A program made the translations under genes and the position numbers. The notes beneath the pieces are model-generated. The model saw only the letters and a list, made by a program, of their open reading frames with translations, was not told the DNA's origin and searched no databases. Below are positions 28,504 through 36,721 of a stretch of 64,000 nucleotides of DNA, in pieces (position 1 is the stretch's first letter; the number at the start of each line of letters is the position of its first letter). Source of the DNA: Rhodanobacter sp. DHB23 (lineage in GTDB: Bacteria; Pseudomonadota; Gammaproteobacteria; Xanthomonadales; Rhodanobacteraceae); NCBI RefSeq assembly GCF_014842975.1, contig NZ_JACYXK010000028.1:186001-250000 (forward strand), written 5' to 3'.

Positions 28504-29792
28504 GCGACCCGCTCCTGCCGGGGCCGCAACGGCACGACGGTGCACGCGTTCGACCATGGCGCGTCGAGCGCCGTCGCCACCTCCACCGCGCTGCGCATGC
28601 CGTCCTCGTGGAAACCCCAGCCCCAGTAAGCGCCGGCGTACCAGGTGCGGTTGACGCCCTGGATTTCGTGTTTGCGCGCTTGCGCCGTCACCGAGGCGTG
28701 CGTATAGACCGGGTGGTGGTAACGCATGCGTGCCAGCATCTTGTCCGGATCGATCGCGTCGCTGCGGTTGAGCGTGACCACGAACGGCTCTGGCGAATCG
28801 ATGCCTTGCAGAAGGTTCATGCAGTAGCTGACCGTGCAGGTGTCGCCCGGGTCGCGCGGGACGAAGGCGTTCCACGCCGCCCACGCCTTGCGCTGGCGCG
28901 GCAGCAGGGCGGCGTCGGTATGCAGCACGGTGTCGTTGACCTGGTACGGCATCGCGCCGAGGATCGCGCGCTCGCGCTCGCCGGCGTCGGCCAGCAGCGC
29001 CAGTGCCTGATCGCTGTGACAGGCCAGCACCACCTGGTCGTAACGCTCGGTGCCGGCCGTGCTGCGCACTTCGACGCCTTCCGCATCGCGGCGCACCGCA
29101 CGCACGGGACAGTTCAGCCGCTCGTGCACATCCCAGCGCGCACGCAGCGCGTGCACGTAGCTGGCCGAGCCGCCGCGCACCACGCGCCATTCGGGGCGGC
29201 CGCTCACCTGCAGCATCTGGTGGTTGGCCATGAACTGCACCAGATAACGCGCCGGAAACGCGAGGATCTGCGCCGACGGCGACGACCACAACGCCGACGC
29301 CATCGGCAGCAGGTGCTCGTCGCGGAAGGCGGTGCCGTAGCGGTGCTCGGCGAGCCAGTCGCCCAGCGTGGGTCCGGGTTCCGTGGTGTCGAGCAGTGCC
29401 GGCGCCTCGCGGTAGAAGCGGAACAGGTCGCGCACCATGCCCAGGAAGCGCGGCGACAGCAGGTTGCGGCGCTGGCAAAACAGCGTGTCCAGCGTGGCGG
29501 CGTTGTATTCCAGCCCGCTCGCCTCGTTGCGCACCGAGAAGCTCATCGTGGTCGGCTGCGAGGCGACGCCCAGCTCGTCGAACAGCCGCGTCAGCAACGG
29601 GTAGTGCGCCGGGTTGTGCACGATGAAGCCCGTGTCCACCGCGTAACGACGACCGTGCCGCTCGATGTCGTGGGTGTGGGTATGGCCGCCGAAATAGTCG
29701 TTCACCTCGAACAGGGTCACCGCATGCCGACGCGAGAGCAGCCACGCTGACGCCAACCCCGCGATGCCTGAACCGATGACCGCGATGCGCAT
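28500..29792 (-). CDS. FAD-dependent amine-oxidase-like protein
   Basis: 430 residues. IAVIGSGIAGLASAWLLSRRHAVTLFE is the amino-terminal dinucleotide fold with the closing acidic residue, followed by NDYFGGHTHT, and a second FAD contact is near YDQVVLACHSDQAL. TWYAGAYWGWGFHEDG near the end is characteristic of the flavoproteins paired with DUF1365 and Cfa. Homologues are annotated as desaturase-like flavoproteins; UfaD of furan fatty acid synthesis is of this kind to my knowledge. It starts four bases after the desaturase gene ends, so it is the second gene of the operon. Confidence 0.87.
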   Translation of the reverse strand: MRIAVIGSGIAGLASAWLLSRRHAVTLFEVNDYFGGHTHTHDIERHGRRYAVDTGFIVHNPAHYPLLTRLFDELGVASQPTTMSFSVRNEASGLEYNAATLDTLFCQRRNLLSPRFLGMVRDLFRFYREAPALLDTTEPGPTLGDWLAEHRYGTAFRDEHLLPMASALWSSPSAQILAFPARYLVQFMANHQMLQVSGRPEWRVVRGGSASYVHALRARWDVHERLNCPVRAVRRDAEGVEVRSTAGTERYDQVVLACHSDQALALLADAGERERAILGAMPYQVNDTVLHTDAALLPRQRKAWAAWNAFVPRDPGDTCTVSYCMNLLQGIDSPEPFVVTLNRSDAIDPDKMLARMRYHHPVYTHASVTAQARKHEIQGVNRTWYAGAYWGWGFHEDGMRSAVEVATALDAPWSNACTVVPLRPRQERVA

Positions 29793-29796
29793 GGCC

Positions 29797-30804
29797 TTAC
29801 TCCCTCGTCCGGGTGAGCACCCACGCGGGCACCGGCTTGAGGTCGTGCACCAGCCCCAGCACCGCCATCAGCTTCAAGCCGTACCAGGTCAGGTCGACCT
29901 CCCACCAGCGGAAGCCCTGCCGTGCGCTGCCAGGGAAGAAGTGATGGTTGTTGTGCCAGCCTTCGCCAAACGTGAGTAGGGCCAGCCACACGTTGTTGCG
30001 GCTGTCGTCGTGGGTGGCATAGCGGCGCGAGCCGTAGCGGTGCGCCAGCGAATTGATCGTCACGGTGGCGTGGAACAGCACCACGGTGGAGACGAAGAAC
30101 CCCCACACCAGCATCTGTCCGCCGCTGGTGTGCAGCTGCGGCGCGACGTGGTGCAGCAGCACGCCGAGGAAGTACAGCGCCACCGCCAGCAGCACCGGTA
30201 CGGCGATGTCGTAACGGTCCAGCCAGCGCAGCTCGGGATATTTCGCCAGATCCGGCACCCGCTCCAGATCGGTGCGAAACGCCCGCGGCGTCAGGAACCA
30301 GCCCATGTGGCTCCACAGGAATCCGTACACGGTGGGCGAATGCGGATCGAGTGCGGTGTCGGCATTGCGGTGATGGTTGCGGTGGTGCGCGGCCCACCAC
30401 AGCGGCCCGCGCTGCACGCAGGCGGCGCCGATCAGCGCGAACGCGAACTGCACCGCGCGCGAGGTGCGGAAGGTACGGTGCGAGAAGTAGCGGTGATAGA
30501 AACCGGTCAGCGCGAACATGCGCACTGCGTACAGCGCGGCGGCCACGAGCAGTGCCGTCGGTGACACGCCGACCCAGAGCACGCCCAAGCAGGCCAGGTG
30601 CAGCGCCACGAACGGCGCACCGCGGACCCAGTCGATGCGGTCGGCTCGGGCCTCGTCGAGTGCTCCGTCGGGGTTGCTGTCGATCCAGTGGCGCACTTCG
30701 CGCAGCAGTCGCGGTCGGCGCGACGGCACCACGGCGGCGCCGTCCGCCGCAGGATGGGGAGTCGGCGGGGACGGCGGGTTCAGCAGGGGGCGCGAGCGTG
30801 TCAT
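29797..30804 (-). CDS. Membrane fatty acid desaturase (acyl-CoA delta-9 type)
   Basis: 335 residues. Three histidine boxes of the di-iron membrane desaturases are present: HRYFSH, HHRNHH and HNNHH. The hydrophobic spans lie before box 1 (FVALHLACLGVLWVGV) and around the middle (VPVLLAVALYFLGVLL). It introduces a cis double bond into acyl chains, which would supply the substrate for the methyltransferases downstream. It is the first gene of the operon; a GCATCC-N16-CGTA promoter lies 31 bases upstream of the start. Confidence 0.9.
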   Translation of the reverse strand: MTRSRPLLNPPSPPTPHPAADGAAVVPSRRPRLLREVRHWIDSNPDGALDEARADRIDWVRGAPFVALHLACLGVLWVGVSPTALLVAAALYAVRMFALTGFYHRYFSHRTFRTSRAVQFAFALIGAACVQRGPLWWAAHHRNHHRNADTALDPHSPTVYGFLWSHMGWFLTPRAFRTDLERVPDLAKYPELRWLDRYDIAVPVLLAVALYFLGVLLHHVAPQLHTSGGQMLVWGFFVSTVVLFHATVTINSLAHRYGSRRYATHDDSRNNVWLALLTFGEGWHNNHHFFPGSARQGFRWWEVDLTWYGLKLMAVLGLVHDLKPVPAWVLTRTRE

Positions 30805-30834
30805 TAGGGTGCCTGTCGACGATTCAATGACAGG

Positions 30835-30860
30835 TACGAACGAAAGGGCGCCTTGGATGC
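30835..30860 (-). promoter_or_regulatory. ECF sigma (RpoE-ChrR type) promoter of the lipid operon
   Basis: Reading on the minus strand, GCATCCAA, 14 bases, CGTA. The CGTA end lies 31 bases upstream of the desaturase ATG. The element is identical in core and spacing to six other sites in 30-45 kb, including the one before the sigma gene. It faces away from the promoter at 30938-30963, so the two read divergently. Confidence 0.75.
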
Positions 30861-30937
30861 ATGCGATGGCACGGCTGGCCGGCCGGTCGCGGAGGCCGAA
30901 TCAAGCCCGCGGTTGGCGGGTTCACCCGGATCGCGGT

Positions 30938-30963
30938 GCATCCAGTGGGCAGTCTGCCGCGTA
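30938..30963 (+). promoter_or_regulatory. ECF sigma (RpoE-ChrR type) promoter of the hydrolase gene
   Basis: GCATCCAG, 14 bases, CGTA, ending 32 bases before the ATG of the hydrolase. Same core and spacing as the sigma-gene promoter at 38403-38428. Confidence 0.72.
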
Positions 30964-30995
30964 ACTATCCTGTCTTCTTCGGCTAGGCGGGACTC

Positions 30996-31973
30996 ATGGG
31001 CATTTCGGCAGGGGCGCGTTCGCTACGACGTTGCGCGGTGACGCTGTGGGCCTTGCTGCAGACGTTGCTGTTGAGCGGCTGCCAGGCGAGCCTGTTTCAC
31101 GCCCTCAATGTCACGTCCGCTGACCGGGGGCTCGGTGTGCATCCGGACATCGTGTTTGATCCCGAGCTCCATCTGGCATTGGACATCTATGCGCCGCGCG
31201 GCGCGCACAATCTGCCGGTCGTGGTGTTTTTCTATGGGGGAAGCTGGCAGGACGGTAAACGCCAGTGGTACCGCTGGATGGGCGAGGCGTTGGCGCGTCG
31301 TGGGCTGGTGGTGGCGATTCCCGACTACCGCAAGTATCCGCAGGTGCGCATGGCGGGTTTCATGTCCGATGCGAGCCATGCCGTGGAGTGGGTGCACGCC
31401 CATGCCGCCGACTATGGCGGCGATCCACGAGTGTTATTCCTGATGGGACATTCGGCGGGGGCGCATATGGCCGCGCTGCTCGCCACCGACGGGCGCTGGC
31501 TGGAAGGTGTCGGCCTGCGTCCGGATCGGCTGGCCGGCTTCATCGGGCTGGCCGGCCCGTATGATTTCCTGCCGCTGACCGAGCCCGCCTATGTCGGCAT
31601 GTTCGGTGCGTCGCCGCAAGCGCAGGTACGCTCACAACCGGTCAATTTCGTCGATGGCGACGAGCCGCCGATGCTGCTTTTGCAGAGGATGACGGACCGC
31701 TATGTGGCGCCGAAAAATGCGTGCTCGCTGGCGAGCCGGATGCGCGCGCACGGCGAACCGGTCGAGGTGCATCTGTATCCGGGCATCGGCCATATCCGCC
31801 TGCTGTTGTCGTTTTCCTATCCGCTACGCAACAGTTCGACGGCCCTGGATGCCACTCTGCGCTTCATTCATGAACACGAAGCGGATCATCAAGCGGGTTC
31901 GGAGGTTTCCGGGAGCATGGCGAAGGGAGCGGGCGTTTGTGGCCGGGCAGGATCAGCCAGGCTTTCGCGGTGA
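30996..31973 (+). CDS. Alpha/beta hydrolase (esterase/lipase), lipoprotein
   Basis: 325 residues. The start is followed by a lipoprotein signal (LLQTLLLSGCQ), so it is probably membrane-anchored. VVVFFYGGSWQDG gives the HGG-type oxyanion region (here YGG), GHSAGAHMA is the nucleophile elbow with Ser, and GIGHIRLLL carries the His. It belongs to the carboxylesterase/BD-FAE-like group. The ECF-type promoter just upstream puts it in the ChrR regulon, perhaps removing damaged acyl groups (inference). The last ~35 residues look non-homologous. Confidence 0.83.
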   Translation: MGISAGARSLRRCAVTLWALLQTLLLSGCQASLFHALNVTSADRGLGVHPDIVFDPELHLALDIYAPRGAHNLPVVVFFYGGSWQDGKRQWYRWMGEALARRGLVVAIPDYRKYPQVRMAGFMSDASHAVEWVHAHAADYGGDPRVLFLMGHSAGAHMAALLATDGRWLEGVGLRPDRLAGFIGLAGPYDFLPLTEPAYVGMFGASPQAQVRSQPVNFVDGDEPPMLLLQRMTDRYVAPKNACSLASRMRAHGEPVEVHLYPGIGHIRLLLSFSYPLRNSSTALDATLRFIHEHEADHQAGSEVSGSMAKGAGVCGRAGSARLSR

Positions 31974-32075
31974 ATTCGTGAAAGCGCTCGGAAGCCTGGT
32001 TCATGGGCTTTGCGCGCGTTTCCGTCTGGCCACGCAAGGACACTTGCGGGTGCCCCATCCATCGGAGGTGTTGCT

Positions 32076-32468
32076 ATGAGCGTTGAACTGCAAATGCTGT
32101 GTTGGTCGGTCGTGCTTGGTCTGGTGTATGTACTGGTGGCGGCAGGCTTCGGCACTTGGCAACGCGGGTTACGGTGGAACGCCGGCAACCGCGACGGCGA
32201 GCCGCAGCCGCTCAACAAGTACGCCGCGCGCGCGGATCGCGCCAACCGCAATTTTCTCGAAACCTTCGCATTCTTCGCTGCCGCTACCCTGGCCGTGGTG
32301 GCGATGCACAAGACCGGCGCGCAAACCCTGATCGGCGCGCAGATCTATTTCTGGGCGCGCCTCGCGTACCTGCCGGTCTATGTCATCGGCATTCCCTATC
32401 TGCGCACAGCCATCTGGATTGCCAGCCTATGGGGCATCCTGCAGATGGTGGAAGCATTGCTTCGCTAG
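32076..32468 (+). CDS. MAPEG family membrane protein
   Basis: 130 residues with four membrane spans. The MAPEG family (membrane-associated proteins in eicosanoid and glutathione metabolism) is recognised by NRNFLETFAFFAAATLAVVA and YFWARLAYLPVYVIGIPYLR. Bacterial members are small integral proteins, some with glutathione-dependent transferase or peroxidase activity. GGAGG lies eight bases before the ATG. It follows the hydrolase by 102 bases on the same strand and may be read from the same ECF promoter. The 249 bases after it hold no gene I can support. Confidence 0.83.
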   Translation: MSVELQMLCWSVVLGLVYVLVAAGFGTWQRGLRWNAGNRDGEPQPLNKYAARADRANRNFLETFAFFAAATLAVVAMHKTGAQTLIGAQIYFWARLAYLPVYVIGIPYLRTAIWIASLWGILQMVEALLR

Positions 32469-32717
32469 CTTGTCGAGGCAGCATGGCGAGCGATGGGCAG
32501 GCGGCACGATGCGGCCTGTGGCGGGAATATCCTACGGATTTTCCCGTACTGCTGCGCGTGGAAAAAACGCGGCGGTGGCGTTGCTTCGTCGTCTACCGCC
32601 GCGAAACTTGCCCTGCTTCTTCGTAGACCGGCATCAGGCCATCCCCTGTTCACTGGCTGCATGGCAAAGCGGAAAAAGCCGGTTTCGCTCCATGCAGGCG
32701 AAACGCAACATTTCAGC

Positions 32718-33578
32718 CTAATCTTGGTCATCCATGCCCGGCATGCCCTGCATGGACTTCGAGCTGAAGAACAGGAAGAAGTTGGAAGGCACCTGAACGG
32801 CCTGGCCGCGTTGCTCGGCCTGACGCAGTTTCCGGACCGAGGTGATGCCGAAGTTGCCTGACTGATCCGGCCAGTCGGCAGGATCGGTGACCAGCACCGG
32901 TTCCACTTCCCACCAGATCGCTCGCTCAGTGTTCGCGCGCGATCTGGCGATCACGTGGCTGTGATTCGGCGTGGGCAGGAAGACATTCGTCGCCGGCGCC
33001 GGCAGTTTGCCGAGCGCGACCAGCACCTTGCCGAGATCGACCGTGGAAGCATGCATGGTGCATGTCCCAGGCATCGAGCCAGGCCCGGGGCAATCCGTGA
33101 ACACCAGCGGCTTGATCTTGTAGGCCTCGGGGACCGCGCCGAACAGCTCGATCAGTACCTTGCCGAGCGCAGGTCCGCACAGCGTGGCGGCCCTGACTCC
33201 GGTTGGGCAGGGAATGGCGTCGTTGGAGTTCTGGTCCTTGTCCAGCGAGAACATCGGCACCAGCACGTAGAGGATCGCCGTTCTCTTCGCGTTGTCGCCG
33301 GTTGGGTCGATCGTGGGCTGGATGCCGGCCTGGCAGATGGGCGTCTGGAATTCGCCCGAGTCTGACTGTGCCATCACGCCGTTGTAGTCCAGATCATCCT
33401 TGGGCTGATGGACGCAGGCGAAGTTCTGCTGGTAGGTGAACTTGACCAGCTTGCCGGCGGAAAAGCCCTCGGTCTGGTTGGGTTGGAGCGATTGGGCATA
33501 GGCGCCGCCGACGGCAAAAAATGCCGCCAGCACGGCGGCTGGCAAGAGCCTCAAGACTGAACGCTTCGTGGGTTTCAT
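32718..33578 (-). CDS. Exported protein of unknown function
   Basis: 286 residues with a clear signal peptide (LLPAAVLAAFFAVGGAYAQ). I do not recognise the family. The mature part contains six or more cysteines (NFACVHQP, TPICQAG, IPCPTG, TLCGPALG, TDCPGPGS, GTCTMH), which suggests disulfides in the periplasm. It ends with a Met-rich stretch (SMQGMPGMDDQD) that could bind metal. AGGAGGG lies just before the ATG at 33578. A GCATCC-N16-CGTA promoter sits 84 bases upstream, placing it in the ChrR regulon, which is the best clue to its role. Confidence 0.75.
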   Translation of the reverse strand: MKPTKRSVLRLLPAAVLAAFFAVGGAYAQSLQPNQTEGFSAGKLVKFTYQQNFACVHQPKDDLDYNGVMAQSDSGEFQTPICQAGIQPTIDPTGDNAKRTAILYVLVPMFSLDKDQNSNDAIPCPTGVRAATLCGPALGKVLIELFGAVPEAYKIKPLVFTDCPGPGSMPGTCTMHASTVDLGKVLVALGKLPAPATNVFLPTPNHSHVIARSRANTERAIWWEVEPVLVTDPADWPDQSGNFGITSVRKLRQAEQRGQAVQVPSNFFLFFSSKSMQGMPGMDDQD

Positions 33579-33661
33579 GGTGCCCTCCTGGGGATCCATA
33601 CGTCACGTACGCTTCATGCCCCGGCATCGTCGATGCAAGGATCTCGGGCGTACGAGTCAGA

Positions 33662-33687
33662 TACGAAGGCCGTCGGCCAGCGGATGC
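33662..33687 (-). promoter_or_regulatory. ECF sigma (RpoE-ChrR type) promoter of the exported protein gene
   Basis: Reading on the minus strand, GCATCCGC, 14 bases, CGTA, ending 84 bases before the ATG at 33578. It has the same core and spacing as the other members of the set. Confidence 0.68.
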
Positions 33688-33762
33688 ACGAATGAGCAGG
33701 ATTTCTTTCGCGACATGGATCACTGCCGCGCCAACAGTACGGCACAGTCGTTGCAGACGTCG

Positions 33763-34005
33763 TCAGCCACCTGACTGGCAGGCGTCCAGCGCGGCCTGTC
33801 GCGAACTGGCCAGATCGACCGCAGGTGCCGCATCAGCCGGGGTGTACGGCAGATCGGCTGCACCCGTGCATGCGCGGCGCACGCAGCGGTGTGCGCCGGG
33901 TGGCCAGCCAGCCGCATATTGCGGCGCGGCCGCGACGAGGTGCGCGACTTCGGTGCCGTTGCCGGGCTTGGTCTTGAAGATGACGATGGCAGCGACTTGA
34001 GTCAT
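33763..34005 (-). CDS. Small protein, possibly a truncated antibiotic-biosynthesis-monooxygenase-like domain
   Basis: 80 residues. The first ~28 (MTQVAAIVIFKTKPGNGTEV and on) look like the opening strand and helix of an ABM-type ferredoxin-like domain; the remainder, rich in Ala, Pro and Cys, does not continue that fold. It overlaps the sensor gene upstream by four bases (ATGA), which supports translation. It could be a frameshifted or degenerate copy, since ABM domains are usually ~95-100 residues. Last gene of the globin/cupredoxin operon. Confidence 0.45.
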   Translation of the reverse strand: MTQVAAIVIFKTKPGNGTEVAHLVAAAPQYAAGWPPGAHRCVRRACTGAADLPYTPADAAPAVDLASSRQAALDACQSGG

Positions 34006-35111
34006 GGCGACACCCCCATGTCCGAGGGTAGGGCAGCTCCAGGCCGCCCTGACGAAGTACGGTTCTGATGGATCAGCCGGTTGACACGGTCGCGCAACTG
34101 GCGCACCACGGCGCTGCCACCCATCCGCAGGGTCATGTGATCGTCGCCAGCCACAGCGCGGTCGACGATGTACAGCATGCGTTCCAGAGGCAACCAGGTG
34201 CGCCACCACAGCCAGACCATGCCGAGCACGGCCAGCAGGCCCAGGCAAGCCACACCCGATAGCAGCGGTATCGCTTCACGGGGAACCGATCGTTCCACGC
34301 TGCCGCTCGAGGGCAGCAACAGCCAAGCAGCGCGGCCGTTGGAGACGGGCATCGCAAGCGCATAGGCCACCGACCAGCCTGCGACGGGCAGTGACTGCGG
34401 GTCGCCGCTGGCGGATAGCGCGGCACCACGCAAGCGGGTCAATTCGGTCGACGATGGTGCCGCCGCGTCGCTGAATACGAGCGGCGCAGTCGGGCTGGAC
34501 GTGCTCAGCAAGGCGAGATCCACGCCGGTCGTGTCGTGTACCTCATTCGCAAAAGTGGATTCGACGCGACTGGCCGCCACAACCAGGCCTTGCAGGTTGC
34601 GGCCGCGCAACAACGGAGCGATCGCCACGCGCAGCAGGCGATCACCATCCAGCCAGTATCCCTGTACTAGCTGTTGACTGGCGATGGCCCGGTGCACCAG
34701 CGGGTCGTTGGCGATGTCGGCGGGAGCGCGTGCAAGCAGGCCGGACATGCCGGCCGGTTTGCCGGCCGGATCGAGCACCAAGGCCACGTCGTAGCCGTGG
34801 CGGCGTTCGTTCAGCTGGTCGATGATGGATGCGCTGTCGATGGCCCCGCCGAGCTGCGGGTTGGGGATCAGCGATTGCGCCACGTAATCGACGAAGGCGG
34901 GATCGTTGGCGAGGGCCTGCGCGCGCAACGCAAGGTTGTCCATGTCCATCCGCTCCAGTGTTGCCAGCAGCTTGCCGCCGGTGGCGACGTTGTGGCGGGC
35001 GCCAGCCAACGCTTGCCGGCGCGACAGATGGATGGTCCCGACGGCCGCGGCGACGGTGCCGGCCAGCACCAGCAACAGGCCCAGCGCAAGCGAACGATAG
35101 GCCGCGCTCAC
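34002..35111 (-). CDS. Membrane sensor with double-CACHE-like and HAMP segments, no output domain
   Basis: 369 residues. An amino-terminal membrane span (ALGLLLVLAGTVAAAVGTI) is followed by ~240 residues of periplasmic sensor (ALANDPAFVDYVAQSL, GYDVALVLDPAGKPAG, GYWLDGDRLLRVAIAPLL), then a second span (GVACLGLLAVLGMVWLWW) and a HAMP-like stretch (LERMLYIVDRAVAGDDHMTL). Proteins with this layout normally continue into a GGDEF, EAL or kinase domain; here the gene stops ~50 residues after the second span. It starts with GTG overlapping the cupredoxin stop (GTGA), so it is co-translated with it. Confidence 0.7.
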   Translation of the reverse strand: MSAAYRSLALGLLLVLAGTVAAAVGTIHLSRRQALAGARHNVATGGKLLATLERMDMDNLALRAQALANDPAFVDYVAQSLIPNPQLGGAIDSASIIDQLNERRHGYDVALVLDPAGKPAGMSGLLARAPADIANDPLVHRAIASQQLVQGYWLDGDRLLRVAIAPLLRGRNLQGLVVAASRVESTFANEVHDTTGVDLALLSTSSPTAPLVFSDAAAPSSTELTRLRGAALSASGDPQSLPVAGWSVAYALAMPVSNGRAAWLLLPSSGSVERSVPREAIPLLSGVACLGLLAVLGMVWLWWRTWLPLERMLYIVDRAVAGDDHMTLRMGGSAVVRQLRDRVNRLIHQNRTSSGRPGAALPSDMGVSP

Positions 35112-36064
35112 GGGCCGGGCTCCGGATTGATGTCCGCGACGATCGCGGGTTTGCTGATGACCACGCGTTCGTGCAGGTCGCCGAGTGGCGCGGTCACCGA
35201 TCGCTTCCGCAGTTCCCCACGCGGGTTCCACACATACAGCACTCCCGGACCCGGTGGCAGATGGTGCAGGCTGAAATGGCCATCGGCGCTTGCGGTCGTG
35301 CGGTAAGGGCTGGGCACCACCAACAGGTCCAGCTCCATCGAACGATGCACGTTGCAGCTGATCAGCATCAGGCCGCTACGGTCGAAGCGATGCATCGCGG
35401 TCTGGCCTGCAGCCTGAAAGCCCAGGTCGAAGGCGGCCCCGGGGGTCACCGAGAACACGTTGTGGCGGATTTGATCGAGATTCACGAACTTGACCGTGCT
35501 GCCCAGCGGCACGGCCATCGCTTCTGGCTTGAAATCGCGGTTGACGGTGTAGACCGTGTAGGTGCCGGCCTGGACTTTGGGCGCACCCGCGGCGGGTACG
35601 AAATAGATCAAGGTGTTGGCCATGTCGCGGCCCGAGATGGGCTGCCCGGATTTGGCGACCAGCTCGATGCTTCCGGTTAGTTCGGTCGAGGCTGTTCCGG
35701 CTTCGGATTGCGTTGCGGCGTCGCGGGATGGCGGATGCGGCAAGCGGGTGGCATGGCGCAGCGGTGCCACTTGTGCGAGCAGAGCGGATGGCGCCGCTGG
35801 ACTGATCGCGGTCACCGGAACAGGCGGTGCGACCGTGCTGGCCGAGGCAGCCCTTGGCGATGGCGACGACGCGGCTGGTGCCTGCGTCGATACGACCGGT
35901 TGTGGAGATTCGACATGGGTAGACGCAGGCGCCGTGTTCGCGACGGACGACGCCGACGAAGGCGCGACCGTCGGTGCCGGCATGGTAGGCGGATTCGGCC
36001 TGGATGCCGAATGGCAGGCGCACAAGCCGAGTGCGGACAACAGAATCAGTCTTTTATCCAGCAT
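35108..36064 (-). CDS. Cupredoxin-like (methylamine-utilisation type) lipoprotein
   Basis: 318 residues. A lipoprotein signal (LILLSALGLCACHS) is followed by ~115 residues of low-complexity Ala/Pro/Ser linker, then a plastocyanin-like domain. AVPLGSTVKFVNLDQIRHNVFS gives the first copper His, and ISCNVHRSM supplies Cys, His and Met, so a complete type 1 copper site is present. A short carboxypeptidase-regulatory-like beta domain follows (ADGHFSLHHLPPGPGVLYVWNP). It is a periplasmic electron carrier or copper protein. It overlaps the sensor gene and lies 124 bases from the globin gene. Confidence 0.8.
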   Translation of the reverse strand: MLDKRLILLSALGLCACHSASRPNPPTMPAPTVAPSSASSVANTAPASTHVESPQPVVSTQAPAASSPSPRAASASTVAPPVPVTAISPAAPSALLAQVAPLRHATRLPHPPSRDAATQSEAGTASTELTGSIELVAKSGQPISGRDMANTLIYFVPAAGAPKVQAGTYTVYTVNRDFKPEAMAVPLGSTVKFVNLDQIRHNVFSVTPGAAFDLGFQAAGQTAMHRFDRSGLMLISCNVHRSMELDLLVVPSPYRTTASADGHFSLHHLPPGPGVLYVWNPRGELRKRSVTAPLGDLHERVVISKPAIVADINPEPGP

Positions 36065-36139
36065 GACAGCCCCCTGTAGCTGTTGTGACCAAAGTGCTTG
36101 CGCCTTTGCGGGCGCAGCTTTTTCATGGAAAGCGACACC

Positions 36140-36174
36140 ACGCGAACGCCGCGGTTGGCTCGCGACGTTCGCGT
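36140..36174. other. Hairpin between globin and cupredoxin genes
   Basis: Perfect 9-base arms ACGCGAACG (36140-36148) and CGTTCGCGT (36166-36174) with a 17-base loop, 15 bases past the globin stop on the minus strand. There is no T-run, so it may be a partial terminator or a stabilising stem that sets different transcript levels within the operon. Confidence 0.45.
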
Positions 36175-36188
36175 GAGAGATCACTTCC

Positions 36189-36695
36189 TCATGGCTTGGT
36201 GATGATCTGCCGGTTCATCGGCGCGAGTTTCGCCAGCAGCTTGTTCTGCGCGCGGAACGGGATGTCGTGCTTGTTCATCGCCTTCTGCAGATCCTCCACC
36301 AACGCGTTGAAGTCGGCGCGATCGACGTTCATGCCACGATGCACCGAGGCCATGTCCTTGCCGGTGTAGGTGCACGGGCCATCCAGGATCACGCAGAACT
36401 GATCCACCAGTTCGGCCTTGATGTGTTCGCGATCGGCGTTCTGGAAGAACGGGCGGGTGACCGGGTCGGCCATCAGGTTGTCCATGAAATCGTTCATCAG
36501 TGCGACCAGGCCGGGCTTGCTGCCGAATTGCTCGAATACCGGTTTGAGGGCAGGGTCGCGCGGCGCCGTCGGGTAGGTGTCGCCGCTGGCGCTGGAACCG
36601 GCCGGTTGCATGGTGGTTTGCGCGGAAACAGTGGTGCCGGCAATCAGGCCGGCAGCGAGAAGCAGGGCGCAGGACAGCATCTTGTACTTGTACAT
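36189..36695 (-). CDS. Group 1 truncated haemoglobin with signal peptide
   Basis: 168 residues. The first ~27 are a signal peptide (LSCALLLAAGLIAGTTVSAQ), so this globin is exported, which is unusual. The rest is a truncated globin: LVALMNDFMDNLMADP, then FFQNADREHIKAELVDQFCVILDGPCTYTGKDMASVHRGM, where VHRGM holds the proximal His region. Such proteins bind O2 or NO and can remove reactive nitrogen or oxygen species. GAGGAA precedes the ATG at 36695. It lies 26 bases behind the DUF3034 gene and is probably read from the ECF promoter upstream of that gene. Confidence 0.83.
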   Translation of the reverse strand: MYKYKMLSCALLLAAGLIAGTTVSAQTTMQPAGSSASGDTYPTAPRDPALKPVFEQFGSKPGLVALMNDFMDNLMADPVTRPFFQNADREHIKAELVDQFCVILDGPCTYTGKDMASVHRGMNVDRADFNALVEDLQKAMNKHDIPFRAQNKLLAKLAPMNRQIITKP

Positions 36696-36721
36696 GGTCA
36701 ATTCCTCATGACGTGATCGGG

